Source: Candidatus Methylarchaceae archaeon HK01M (GTDB lineage: Archaea > Thermoproteota > Nitrososphaeria > Nitrososphaerales > JACAEJ01). From it: 9,607 nt of DNA. The stretch lies in the NCBI GenBank assembly GCA_024256245.1, contig JAKLZD010000143.1:1-9607 (forward strand). The letters are read 5' to 3'. Within the stretch, counting starts at the first letter, position 1, and every line of letters starts with the position of its first letter. The notes under the pieces were generated by a model. It was not told the origin of the DNA. It made no database searches and saw only the letters and a program-made list of their open reading frames with translations. The translations under genes and the position numbers were made by a program. Positions 1 to 6,929 of this stretch are shown piece by piece.

Positions 1-236
1 AGTATAGGTAGATTGATTTCTCTCCCAGGGATTATGAAACGTTGTCCACCAACCGCTCCTGCCCCTAAAGCTTTCTCTAAACCCTCCAAGTTAACTACGT
101 CACATCTATTTGTTATTTTGAACATTTACTTTATCTCAGGGTTCAACAAATGTGATTTTGCTTCTACTGGTACTTCCCTTTCGACTAGATTACCTTTGTC
201 ATCATAAAGATCTAATTTATCAGGATATTTTGGCAT
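1..236 (-). CDS. mcrB: Methyl-coenzyme M reductase beta subunit, 5' end, with in-frame stop (partial)
   Basis: The reverse strand from the ATG at 236 reads MPKYPDKLDLYDD then KGNLVE, which matches the conserved McrB amino terminus. It continues to NPEIK, meets a TAA at 128-126 (codon 37), and goes on in the same frame with VNLEGLEKAL, AVGG and PGREINL, all recognisable McrB blocks. Against remembered McrB sequences from Methanothermobacter the spacing across the stop is exact, with one residue replaced by the stop and no frameshift. The codon after the stop is ATG (125-123), so the downstream part could start independently. McrB is the beta subunit of the alpha2beta2gamma2 enzyme that makes or activates methane and is normally about 430-440 aa; the rest lies off the left edge. 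It is transcribed away from mcrGA. Whether it is a functional split gene, a pseudogene or a sequence error is open. Confidence 0.88.
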
Positions 237-391
237 AACATCTACCGCACAAGAGTTGTCATTAGTACCAAATAAACTTTACTAATTTTATAAAATAATA
301 ACAATAAATAAAATAATTACTTAAAAAAATGTGCAATTAGTAAAGATTTATAAGGTAATGACTGCATTTCTTTGACGGGGTTAATGGTGAA
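237..391. promoter_or_regulatory. Divergent mcrB / mcrGA promoter region with inverted repeat
   Basis: This is the only intergenic space between the divergent mcrB and mcrG starts. An 11-nt inverted repeat is visible: CTTTACTAATT at 277-287 and its exact complement AATTAGTAAAG at 335-345. On each strand the repeat is followed directly by a TATA-like element: TTTATAA at 346-352 for mcrG, and TTTATT (reverse strand, about 271-276) for mcrB. Both TATA centres lie about 40 nt from the respective start codon, which would give leaders of roughly 13-16 nt. The repeat sits where the B-recognition element belongs, so it could be a shared promoter element or the paired site of a regulator. The middle is very AT-rich. 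No strong Shine-Dalgarno site precedes mcrB. A GGTGA lies only one base from the mcrG ATG, too close to be a normal site. Confidence 0.65.
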
Positions 392-1168
392 ATGAGTACA
401 TATTCACCTCAATTTTATCCAGGTACAACTCAACCCGCTGTCAACAGAAGTAAGTATATAAATCCGAGATATACATGGGAGAAGTTAAGAAGTATAAGCG
501 ACGAGGATATTGTTACTCTTTTAGGACATAGAAAACCAGGAGAGGCATATAGCACAGTACACCCGCCGTTAGAAGAAATGAAAGAGCCTGACTGTCCGAT
601 TAGAAAACTTGTAGAGCCAACACCTGGGGCAAAAGCTGGAGATAGAGTCAGGTATGTCCAACTTACTGATTCGGTATATCTTTCACCTATGGCACCATAT
701 GTAAGAACATGGGCAGTAAATTGGAGATATAGAGGGCTGGATGCAGGAGTTCTATCTGGAAGAAACCCGATTGAGGGAAGAGAAAGAGATGTAGAGAAAG
801 CGACTAAAGAGTTAATCGAGACAGAGGTATTTGATCCAGCACGTACAGCAGTTCGTGGATATACAGTTCACGGGCATGCGTTGAGACTTGATGAAAACGG
901 ATTGATGTTCGACGCTGTAAGAAGGTACGCATTTGACAAAGAAAAGGGGGTCGTCACATACATTAAAGATCAAATAGGAGTCCCATTAGATAAGAATGTA
1001 GAAGTTGGAAAGCCATTACCTGAAGAGGAGTTAAAGAAGAGAACAGTTCAGTTTAGAGCAGACCACATTAAAATAACCGATGATAAAGACCTATTAGGCT
1101 TCATTAACAGAATATTTGAACTGAGAGCAAGGAGCGGTTTCAACCCGGAGGAAGTCAAAAGTCTTTAA
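392..1168 (+). CDS. mcrG: Methyl-coenzyme M reductase gamma subunit
   Basis: This 258-aa protein matches McrG along its whole length. Hallmarks are FYPGTT near the N-terminus, the ISDEDIV and LGHRKPGEAY block, VHPPLEEM, PGAKAGDRVRYVQLTDS, DAGVLSGRNPIEGRERD, FDPAR, GYTVHGHALRLDENGLMFD and the C-terminal RARSGFNPEE. The length is close to the usual 250-260 aa. McrG is the small subunit of cytoplasmic MCR and helps form the two active sites that hold cofactor F430, CoM and CoB. The conserved LSGR arginine, which lies near the CoM site in known structures, is kept. mcrA follows after 13 bases, so the two are almost certainly cotranscribed. mcrB, mcrD and mcrC do not precede it as they do in the classical operon. 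The start is the first ATG that gives the family N-terminus. Confidence 0.97.
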   Translation: MSTYSPQFYPGTTQPAVNRSKYINPRYTWEKLRSISDEDIVTLLGHRKPGEAYSTVHPPLEEMKEPDCPIRKLVEPTPGAKAGDRVRYVQLTDSVYLSPMAPYVRTWAVNWRYRGLDAGVLSGRNPIEGRERDVEKATKELIETEVFDPARTAVRGYTVHGHALRLDENGLMFDAVRRYAFDKEKGVVTYIKDQIGVPLDKNVEVGKPLPEEELKKRTVQFRADHIKITDDKDLLGFINRIFELRARSGFNPEEVKSL

Positions 1169-1181
1169 GAGATGAGATAAA

Positions 1182-2855
1182 ATGTCCGAAAGAGAAAAAC
1201 TATTTTATAAGGCTCTAAGACGTAAGTTTAAAGAATCTCCTGAAGAAAAATACACCACATATTATACACTCGGCGGTTGGGCACAAGATCCAAGAAAGAG
1301 GGAATACAAGGAAATAGCAGATAACATTGCAAAGGAGAGGGGCATATCGTTCTATAATCCAAGCTTTGGTTGTTCTGGTGCTGGTCTAGGTCAAAGAGTA
1401 ATTATGCCCTATCTAATCTCAGGAACTAAAACTTATGGAATGCCTGAAGACATACACTTTGTCAATAATGCAGCAATGCATCAGGTTTGGGACGACGTTA
1501 GAAGAACCGTCATAGTTGGTCTAGACGCCGCACATACAATTTTAACCAAAAGGTTAGGAAAAGAAGTCACTCCTGAGACGATAAATCATTATCTTGAGGT
1601 ATTGAATCACACGCTTCCTGGAGGTGCCGTAGTACAGGAACATATGGTTGAAATCGATCCAAGGTTAGTTTCAGACTGCTACGTCAAAATATTAACGGGA
1701 GATGATGAATTAGCTGATAGAATCGATAAGAAGTACTTGATAGATATAAACGAACTTTTCCCACAAGATCAAGCTGAAAAGTTGAAGAAAGCGATTGGGA
1801 AGAGAACCTACCAATCCTTACATATGCCTACAATAGTTGGCCACCTCTGTGATGGAGCAACGATGTCTCGATGGGCTGCCATGCAGATTTCAATGGCGAT
1901 GATATCGGCATACAGGCTTATGGCTGGAGAGGCAGCAGTAGCTGAATTTGCGTACGCAGCTAAGCATGCGGAACTTATTCCAATGGCAACTCTAACACCT
2001 TGGAGAAGGGCTAGAGGACCGAACGAGCCTGGAGGGCTTTCATTTGGATTCTTAGCAGATACGGTCCAGACAAGTAGAGTCAAACCAGATGATCCAGCGA
2101 TCTGTGGTTTAGAAACATTAGCTGTCGGCTCCATTATATACGATCAATACTGGTTCGGTAGCTATATGTCTGGAGGTGTTGGGTTCACTCAATATGCGTC
2201 GGCTGTCTATACAGACAATATATTAGACGATTACGTTTATGCTACAACAGATTACGTGAAGAAGAAGTATGGTGGCTTCGCAAAGGCTAAACCTTCAATG
2301 GAAGTTATTGAGGATGTGGCTACATTTTCAACTGATTACTCACTCTCACAATATGAACAACTCCCAGCGCTCATGGAAACTCACTTTGGAGGATCACAAA
2401 GAGCCTCAGTAATAGCAGCAGCTTCAGGAGTAGGGGCGGCTATTGCCACTGGGGTTGCACAGATTGGCATGGGAGCATGGAACCTAAGTATGCTTCTACA
2501 CAAAGAATCTTTGGGTAGGCTCGGGTTCTACGGTTATGATGCACAGGATCAAGCGGGACCAGCGAACCTCTGGTCATGGAGAAGTGATGAAGGTCTTCCA
2601 GTCGAGCTAAGGGGGGTAAACTACCCTAACTACGCCATGAACGTAGGGCACTCAGGCGAATATGCAGGAATAGTAGCCGCTGCACATGTAGCTAGAGGAG
2701 ATGCTTGGTGCGTCAATCCAATAATTAAAGTTGCATTTGCAGATCCAAGCCTTAAATTCGATTGGGTACATCCAAGACAATGCCTTGCTAAAGGAGTATT
2801 AAGAGAATACGTTCCAGCTGGTTTGAGGGACTCAATTATACCGCCATTACGATAA
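1182..2855 (+). CDS. mcrA: Methyl-coenzyme M reductase alpha subunit
   Basis: This 557-aa protein is the catalytic alpha subunit of MCR, which converts methyl-CoM and CoB to methane and heterodisulfide (or the reverse) with nickel cofactor F430. By comparison with M. marburgensis McrA, recalled from memory, the key positions are present: Gln152 (F430 nickel ligand, Q147), His262 (methyl-His257), Arg276 (methyl-Arg271), Phe335/Tyr338 (F330/Y333) in GGVGFTQY, Gln406 (Q400), and Phe449/Tyr450 with thioglycine Gly451. The aromatic active-site residues are of the methane type rather than those reported for many alkyl-CoM reductases. Differences are Ala454 for Leu448, Ala458 for Cys452 (the S-methylcysteine site), and about three extra residues in the GCSGAGLGQR loop near 63-72. 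The start is 13 bases after mcrG with a weak GAGATGAG upstream. Confidence 0.98.
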   Translation: MSEREKLFYKALRRKFKESPEEKYTTYYTLGGWAQDPRKREYKEIADNIAKERGISFYNPSFGCSGAGLGQRVIMPYLISGTKTYGMPEDIHFVNNAAMHQVWDDVRRTVIVGLDAAHTILTKRLGKEVTPETINHYLEVLNHTLPGGAVVQEHMVEIDPRLVSDCYVKILTGDDELADRIDKKYLIDINELFPQDQAEKLKKAIGKRTYQSLHMPTIVGHLCDGATMSRWAAMQISMAMISAYRLMAGEAAVAEFAYAAKHAELIPMATLTPWRRARGPNEPGGLSFGFLADTVQTSRVKPDDPAICGLETLAVGSIIYDQYWFGSYMSGGVGFTQYASAVYTDNILDDYVYATTDYVKKKYGGFAKAKPSMEVIEDVATFSTDYSLSQYEQLPALMETHFGGSQRASVIAAASGVGAAIATGVAQIGMGAWNLSMLLHKESLGRLGFYGYDAQDQAGPANLWSWRSDEGLPVELRGVNYPNYAMNVGHSGEYAGIVAAAHVARGDAWCVNPIIKVAFADPSLKFDWVHPRQCLAKGVLREYVPAGLRDSIIPPLR

Positions 2856-2859
2856 CCGT

Positions 2860-2900
2860 GATCTAAGATCCCCACCTTTTTTCTATTTATCATTTTTCTA
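2860..2900 (+). terminator. T-rich transcription terminator after mcrA
   Basis: Shortly after the mcrA stop comes the short palindrome GATCTAAGATC (2860-2870). A pyrimidine-rich stretch follows, with T runs at 2877-2882 and 2893-2897. Archaeal termination typically relies on such oligo-T tracts. The palindrome has too small a loop to be a convincing hairpin by itself. A new promoter follows about 70 bases later, which fits termination here. Confidence 0.5.
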
Positions 2901-2965
2901 ATAAGGTTTAGCAAAAGATGCTTGAACTTCGAAAAGTTTTGATTCATGGTTAAATCTTCTCTCAA

Positions 2966-2978
2966 AAATTTTTATATC
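2966..2978 (+). promoter_or_regulatory. TATA-like promoter for the DUF2098-like gene
   Basis: AAATTTTTATATC contains a purine-rich BRE-like start and a TTTATAT core centred near 2974. Transcription would begin about 27 bases downstream, near 3001, giving a leader of a few bases before the ATG at 3009. This argues against the longer open frame beginning at 2946, because the promoter would then lie inside the coding sequence. Confidence 0.5.
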
Positions 2979-3008
2979 GTTCTCTTATTAATATCACTAT
3001 GGATTACT

Positions 3009-3293
3009 ATGTTAGGGATAGTTAAATTTGCCAAATACAAGCTTACGGGTACAATTGGCAAAGTAATAGACATTAAAGAGTTCGATGGAAAGACTTGGAC
3101 TCAACTAGATAATGGGTTATATTATGATGTAAACTATATTGAACCAATTTCTGAGAGTGAGTTCAAAGAGTCTAGAAAATTTAGAAAAGAGAAAGAAATT
3201 ATCACTACAGATGAAAAGTTAAGGAGATGGATAAAGAGATTGGACGAAGAGGAAGGAAAGATTGAGTTTGGAGGACTTGGTGGCGCTGGTTAA
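3009..3293 (+). CDS. DUF2098-like small methanogen-associated protein
   Basis: The 94-aa product contains KFAKYKLTGTIGKVIDIKEF, then GKTW, LDNGLYYDVNYIEPI, followed by a highly charged tail rich in Lys, Arg and Glu (about 50-85) and a GGLGGAG end. The first half resembles the DUF2098/COG4014 pattern of a TGTxGKVxDIK turn and an LYYxxxYLE strand, a small beta-rich family I recall mainly from methanogens; its function is not known. An upstream ATG at 2946 would add 21 residues with a hydrophobic stretch, but the TATA-like box at 2971-2977 lies in that extension and the DUF2098 domain begins just after residue 1 of the shorter form, so I chose 3009. The next gene starts inside its 3' end. Its placement directly after mcrGA suggests an MCR-related role, by context only. 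Confidence 0.7.
   Translation: MLGIVKFAKYKLTGTIGKVIDIKEFDGKTWTQLDNGLYYDVNYIEPISESEFKESRKFRKEKEIITTDEKLRRWIKRLDEEEGKIEFGGLGGAG
3270..3274 (+). promoter_or_regulatory. Shine-Dalgarno site GGAGG that sets the next start
   Basis: GGAGG lies inside the end of the DUF2098-like gene, five bases before GTG 3280. That spacing points to GTG 3280 as the start of the overlapping downstream gene, rather than the TTG at 3262 or the ATG at 3298 in the same frame. Confidence 0.6.
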
Positions 3294-3618
3294 ATATATG
3301 AATGAAGATATAAGTGCTACTATAAAGTATGCCAGAAGAAAGTTAAAAGAGTATAGAAGACTTCTATCGATGGATGCCCTCTTAAGGTATTCTTCAATAG
3401 AAGTGGACATTTTAATGAATTCCAGCGAATCACTGATAGGGGAATTAGAAGCACATCTTAAGAATAAACCGCGTGAAAAAACTGAATTAGAAATTAACTT
3501 GATAAAAGAAATTACTTATAAAGTCGATAAATTGAAAAAGAACTTAGAGGAGATTTCAAGCAATTTGGCGAAGACGTCTCTCTCTATCTTAAGTGCCGAT
3601 GATATATATTTAGAGTAA
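3280..3618 (+). CDS. Small charged helical protein, unknown function
   Basis: I do not recognise a family. From the GTG start the product is 112 aa, begins ALVKYMNEDISATIKY, and is almost wholly predicted helix with many Lys, Glu and Leu. Segments such as ELEINLIKEITYKVDKLKKN (about 74-93) have heptad-like spacing of hydrophobic residues, compatible with a coiled coil or helical bundle. No cysteines, signal peptide or membrane segment are seen. It overlaps the DUF2098-like gene by 14 nt and has a good internal Shine-Dalgarno site, so translation is probably coupled and the two products may act together. It ends four bases from the stop of the convergent marker-protein-2 gene. The in-frame TTG 3262 would add six residues. 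Confidence 0.65.
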   Translation: MALVKYMNEDISATIKYARRKLKEYRRLLSMDALLRYSSIEVDILMNSSESLIGELEAHLKNKPREKTELEINLIKEITYKVDKLKKNLEEISSNLAKTSLSILSADDIYLE

Positions 3619-3622
3619 AACC

Positions 3623-4558
3623 TTAAGTCCCAAACATCGATTCCTTCTCCAAATTCCAAAAGATATCCTGTTCACCCAGATATTCGATTTTTATCTGTTT
3701 TTCTTTGGTTATTTCGCCAACTACATTTGCTTCGTATCCACTTTCTCTAAAAATCTTAATGCATCTTCCTGGCTCATTTGTTGTTAATATGAACCCAAAC
3801 GAAGGGTAGCACATCAACCAACTCTCTAAGTTAGTATTTGCAGGTTTAGGGATATCTTCTATCTTCACAACGGCACCCAGACGGCTAGATTCACAGAGCA
3901 TTACGATCGATCCCAATATTCCTGGAACGCTTATATCTCTTGAAGCAGTAGCAAGATTTTTTTCTACAATTTGAGGAATTGCATTTATTCTTTTTAATAC
4001 TTCTTCTTTGTTCAGCCTTTGAATGCTATCGAATGTTTTAACCCACCCACCTGTACCAAACTCTCCATTGATGTCGATACCGATGACTACCTTCTCATTA
4101 ATTTTAGCTGTACTGCTTGGAAGGATTTCATTAGCCACACCTATCGATGTCCCACTTACACTGTCGACTGTAGCATCGGGATGAGCATGCATTTTCAAGA
4201 TAATCAAACCATAGATATCTATTGCTCGCTTAATTCCCTTAGTAATTTTAATTCTCGTTTCTGGATTATTAGATGCAACAACTCCAGTAAAACCGATAGG
4301 CCTGCTACCTTTTGCCACGATATCGTTGACATTTACAAGTACTGAATAAAAGCCTGCTCTCCAAGGGTCTGCACTCACCAGTTCTTCGGTTATACCATCG
4401 GTAGACACAACTATATATTCATCCTTATTTACCTTGAACCATCCCGCATCATCGTATTTACATTCGGTAGTGAAGATATTGGCAAGAATCCTTATGCATG
4501 ATTTCTTTGTTAAACCTCTATAACGCCTCAAATCATTTATCAGTTTTCTGATATCCAT
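3623..4558 (-). CDS. Methanogenesis marker protein 2 (AIR synthase/PurM-like)
   Basis: This 311-aa protein has the two-domain layout of the PurM/ThiL/SelD superfamily and matches the branch known as methanogenesis marker protein 2. Seen in order from the ATG are DDAGWF (36-41), the STDGI strand, VNVNDIVAKGSRPIGF (about 76-91, the family NDxxAxG loop), and ASRDISVPGILGSIVMLCES (about 205-224), the second-domain motif. Members of the superfamily bind ATP or phosphorylated intermediates; the substrate of this branch is unknown to me. The gene is near universal in MCR-bearing archaea and is presumed to support the cofactors or assembly of MCR. A TTG at 4567 would add three residues; ATG 4558 fits the family start (MDIRKLI) and lies about 39 nt from a TATA-like box. 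Confidence 0.87.
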   Translation of the reverse strand: MDIRKLINDLRRYRGLTKKSCIRILANIFTTECKYDDAGWFKVNKDEYIVVSTDGITEELVSADPWRAGFYSVLVNVNDIVAKGSRPIGFTGVVASNNPETRIKITKGIKRAIDIYGLIILKMHAHPDATVDSVSGTSIGVANEILPSSTAKINEKVVIGIDINGEFGTGGWVKTFDSIQRLNKEEVLKRINAIPQIVEKNLATASRDISVPGILGSIVMLCESSRLGAVVKIEDIPKPANTNLESWLMCYPSFGFILTTNEPGRCIKIFRESGYEANVVGEITKEKQIKIEYLGEQDIFWNLEKESMFGT

Positions 4559-4590
4559 TTTTATCAAGGTTTAGACATCCCGCTGCAGAT

Positions 4591-4630
4591 CAAAATTTAA
4601 ATTTGCTTATTTGATATGTATTTATATTTT
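4591..4630 (-). promoter_or_regulatory. TATA-like elements upstream of marker protein 2
   Basis: The 77-bp gap between the hdrD-like stop and the marker-2 start is AT-rich. On the reverse strand it has AAATTTAAATTTT near 4591-4603 and AAATATAAATAC near 4619-4630. The nearer one is about 39 nt from ATG 4558, the same spacing as at mcrB and mcrG. This suggests marker 2 has its own promoter, though readthrough from the hdrD-like gene is possible. Confidence 0.4.
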
Positions 4631-4635
4631 TGAAA

Positions 4636-5757
4636 TTATCTTGTATGTTCTAATACGAATTGTGTTATTTCTTTTATCTCTATCTTCACATTGAATTTAT
4701 TTTTCACATCTTGTAAATGGTATAGACAGAATGGACATGAGACTACGAGTGTGTTTGCACAAACATCTTGGGCGCTTTTCAACAAGTTCAACCCAACATT
4801 GTTAGATATTTCTGGGGCAAAAGGCTTGACACCAGCCGGTGCGCCACAACATGATGCCAACTCTTTATTATTAGGCAATTCTTTTAATTCTAACCCTGGC
4901 ATGCTCTTAAGTATCACGCGAGGGTCTTTATATATCCCTGCACACCTCCCTATGTGACATGCATCCATATACGCAACAACGGATTCAATATTTTCATTCC
5001 TGAACTTTATCTTACCTGAATCTACCAATTCTTTGAGTATCTGAACCATGTGTTTTACTTCAAACTTTAGCTCACGGTACAACTTGGGGTACATCTTATT
5101 GTATACATCATAACATGCAGCGCATGAAACTACGACGGTACTTGCACCTAATTCCTCGAGCAAATTTACGTTTTCTTCTGCTCTTTTAGAAGCGGCTTCC
5201 AGATAGCCGTTATCTATTAGGAAAAGCCCGCAACATCTCTCTTTAGAGCCTAACATGCCGAATTCGAACCCAGACCTTGTCATGACCTCAATTGCAGCTT
5301 CAGCGACGTCGAGCAATTTGTACCCAGACCAACATCCCGTTAGATAAATAGTGTCTACCCCCTTTGTGGCATACATTCCTTCAGGTACAAGTCTGTCTCT
5401 CGCTTCAGCTGGTTGGCCCATAGGATTCCCATATCCCACTATTCTTTTAGCTATGGCCCTATGCTTTTCTGGATCTTTATTCACCTTCGTCAATTCGTAT
5501 CTTAATGCTTGAACCAAATCGGGTATAGGTAGGTTAAGGGGGCATACAACCTCACATTTCCTACATCCCGTGCAAAGATACACACTCTTATATTCGTCAT
5601 CGGATAGTTCCTCACCTCTTAAAAGCGTTCTTGCAGCGCTTATCTTACCTAAAGGTCCTAAGGTCTCATCTTTTATGACGGTGCTTATAGGGCACTCTTC
5701 AAAACAGAAGTTGCATTCAGTGCATTCTTCTAATATATCCCGAAACTTCTCTAACAA
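4636..5757 (-). CDS. hdrD: Heterodisulfide reductase subunit D-like iron-sulfur protein
   Basis: The 373-aa protein has two N-terminal ferredoxin-type [4Fe-4S] motifs, Cys12/15/18/22-Pro and Cys62/65/68/72-Pro. Two complete CCG domains follow: Cys142, Cys175-Cys176-Gly, Cys212/Cys215; and Cys267, Cys303-Cys304-Gly, Cys341/Cys344. This is the HdrD arrangement, in which CCG cysteines bind noncubane clusters that split the CoM-S-S-CoB disulfide. Length is slightly under the usual ~400 aa. No HdrE (membrane cytochrome b) gene adjoins it, so its electron donor is not visible here. It lies 38 bases downstream of the mtaA-like gene on the same strand, an apparent operon. The start is TTG 5757 with a strong GGGAGG five bases before. 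Related CCG proteins (GlcF/LutA-type oxidoreductase subunits) are the main alternative; the MCR context favours HdrD. Confidence 0.83.
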   Translation of the reverse strand: MLEKFRDILEECTECNFCFEECPISTVIKDETLGPLGKISAARTLLRGEELSDDEYKSVYLCTGCRKCEVVCPLNLPIPDLVQALRYELTKVNKDPEKHRAIAKRIVGYGNPMGQPAEARDRLVPEGMYATKGVDTIYLTGCWSGYKLLDVAEAAIEVMTRSGFEFGMLGSKERCCGLFLIDNGYLEAASKRAEENVNLLEELGASTVVVSCAACYDVYNKMYPKLYRELKFEVKHMVQILKELVDSGKIKFRNENIESVVAYMDACHIGRCAGIYKDPRVILKSMPGLELKELPNNKELASCCGAPAGVKPFAPEISNNVGLNLLKSAQDVCANTLVVSCPFCLYHLQDVKNKFNVKIEIKEITQFVLEHTR

Positions 5758-5762
5758 TTCAG

Positions 5763-5768
5763 CCTCCC
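5763..5768 (-). promoter_or_regulatory. Shine-Dalgarno site for hdrD-like TTG start
   Basis: On the reverse strand GGGAGG stands five bases before TTG 5757-5755. It is the strongest ribosome-binding site in the window and justifies the TTG start. Confidence 0.7.
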
Positions 5769-5795
5769 TTAAAAATAGAAATAAAGATGGGGGTC

Positions 5796-6809
5796 TTAAC
5801 TCGGTAGGTTGTAGTACTCCTTAACAGCATCAACCATCGCTTTTATATTGTTTAGTGGAGATATAGGTGGTATTCCACAGCTAGGCGCTAAAAGGTCTAC
5901 TCCTGCCTCAAGTGCCTTCTTTGATTCTTCTTTTACCTCTTCAGGTTTTCCCATGAAGATCGTCTTACTGGTTGATACATTACCTATGATACTGACTTTA
6001 TCTCCAGCATCTTCCTTGGCTTCACGAATGTCAACTTTATCTTCAATGCTTAAAGCATGTACACCTGTTTCTGCCATATCTTTAATTATCTTTTTCGTTT
6101 TACCACAAATATGAAGCACGAAGTACCCTTTTACAGAGCTCGTAAGATGCCTAAAACATGGTACCATAAACTCCTTGAAGTCCGGTGGAGGAATCAAATC
6201 AGGGGATGCATTTGGATCACATGGGACAACAACGTCTGCTCCTGCTTTGAATAGTGCTTCTGTATATAAGATATTTGCCTCAGTAGCTCTCTCTAAGATC
6301 TCTTTTACTTCATCCCTGTTTCTGATCAACCATACTAAAAACTTTTCAGTTGAGACTAGATGTCCTGCGAGTGTCATAGGTCCTTCGTACCCCACCAATA
6401 TTGGTAATTTATCTCCATACTTTTTCTTCAGAATCTTGATAACTTCCAACACGACCGGAATGCGCCCACGTTCAAGAAAGTCCTCAGGAATCTTGAGCTG
6501 ATCGGCTGAAGTAATAAGGGGCTCGGTTATTTGTGGTTGTATGTTGATGGTGCCTAGCCTTACTTTCGAGCCTAAAGCTTCAGCTTGTACCGTTAAGCAA
6601 AAGGGTATCCTAATACTCCCAATTCCGATGAGTTCCCAGAGCGAAGCCCCCAAGGTAGCCATCTTTTGAGGATCTGTGTGAGCTTCAGGCCATTTCGCAT
6701 CGAGACTCTCCATTGCTTCGACCATACCAAGTTGTGTTACAGAAACGGCTGGTGTATAGTCCACAGGTTCTCTCAACATCGCATTAAGAAATCTTTCTTT
6801 AGGATTCAA
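5796..6809 (-). CDS. mtaA: Methylcobalamin:coenzyme M methyltransferase (MtaA/MtbA family)
   Basis: This 337-aa protein belongs to the uroporphyrinogen-decarboxylase-fold methyltransferases and resembles MtaA/MtbA. The N-terminus NPKERFLNAMLREPVDYTPAV and the block WPEAHTDPQKMATLG are typical. The zinc ligands expected for thiol activation are present: His233 and Cys235 in LHICGKT, and Cys311 in APSCGIPP. These enzymes move the methyl group from a methylated corrinoid protein to coenzyme M, giving the methyl-CoM used by MCR. Whether the methyl source is methanol, methylamines or another compound cannot be told, as no corrinoid protein or substrate-specific methyltransferase lies in the window. 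The start is TTG 6809 with AGGT nine bases upstream (6818-6821); the next ATG would cut into the conserved N-terminus. It likely heads a unit with hdrD. Confidence 0.87.
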   Translation of the reverse strand: MNPKERFLNAMLREPVDYTPAVSVTQLGMVEAMESLDAKWPEAHTDPQKMATLGASLWELIGIGSIRIPFCLTVQAEALGSKVRLGTINIQPQITEPLITSADQLKIPEDFLERGRIPVVLEVIKILKKKYGDKLPILVGYEGPMTLAGHLVSTEKFLVWLIRNRDEVKEILERATEANILYTEALFKAGADVVVPCDPNASPDLIPPPDFKEFMVPCFRHLTSSVKGYFVLHICGKTKKIIKDMAETGVHALSIEDKVDIREAKEDAGDKVSIIGNVSTSKTIFMGKPEEVKEESKKALEAGVDLLAPSCGIPPISPLNNIKAMVDAVKEYYNLPS

Positions 6810-6844
6810 TTTCTATTACCTTTTTTATGTAAGATTTCTCCATA

Positions 6845-6883
6845 ATATATACATAGTGCTTATAAAATAAGAGTATATATTTA
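6845..6883 (-). promoter_or_regulatory. TATA-like elements upstream of the mtaA-hdrD unit
   Basis: The 120-bp gap upstream of mtaA is AT-rich and has three TATA-like stretches on the reverse strand, near 6845-6853 (GTATATATT), 6861-6869 (TTTTATAAG) and 6873-6883 (AAATATATAC). The nearest lies about 40 nt from the TTG start, matching the spacing at the other promoters here. Which one is used cannot be decided by eye. Confidence 0.4.
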
Positions 6884-6929
6884 CCGTAATTACAAAAGAC
6901 CCTTTTTGATACAGAATTCGTATTATTCA

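Noticed and set aside
126..128. Pyrrolysine readthrough as an explanation for the mcrB stop
   Set aside because: Pyrrolysine is inserted at TAG, and this codon is TAA; no pylT-like RNA or pyl gene is visible in the window.
384..395. Three-codon open frame ATG GTG AAA TGA overlapping the mcrG ATG
   Set aside because: Too short to judge and easily produced by chance; noted only because its TGA overlaps the mcrG start.
1808..2134. Reverse-strand open frame of 108 codons inside mcrA
   Set aside because: It lies fully within the highly conserved mcrA coding region, shows no family resemblance, and is a composition shadow.
2946..3008. N-terminal hydrophobic extension (possible membrane anchor) of the DUF2098-like protein
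   Set aside because: A TATA-like box sits inside it, and the conserved domain begins right after ATG 3009, so it is more likely untranslated promoter DNA.
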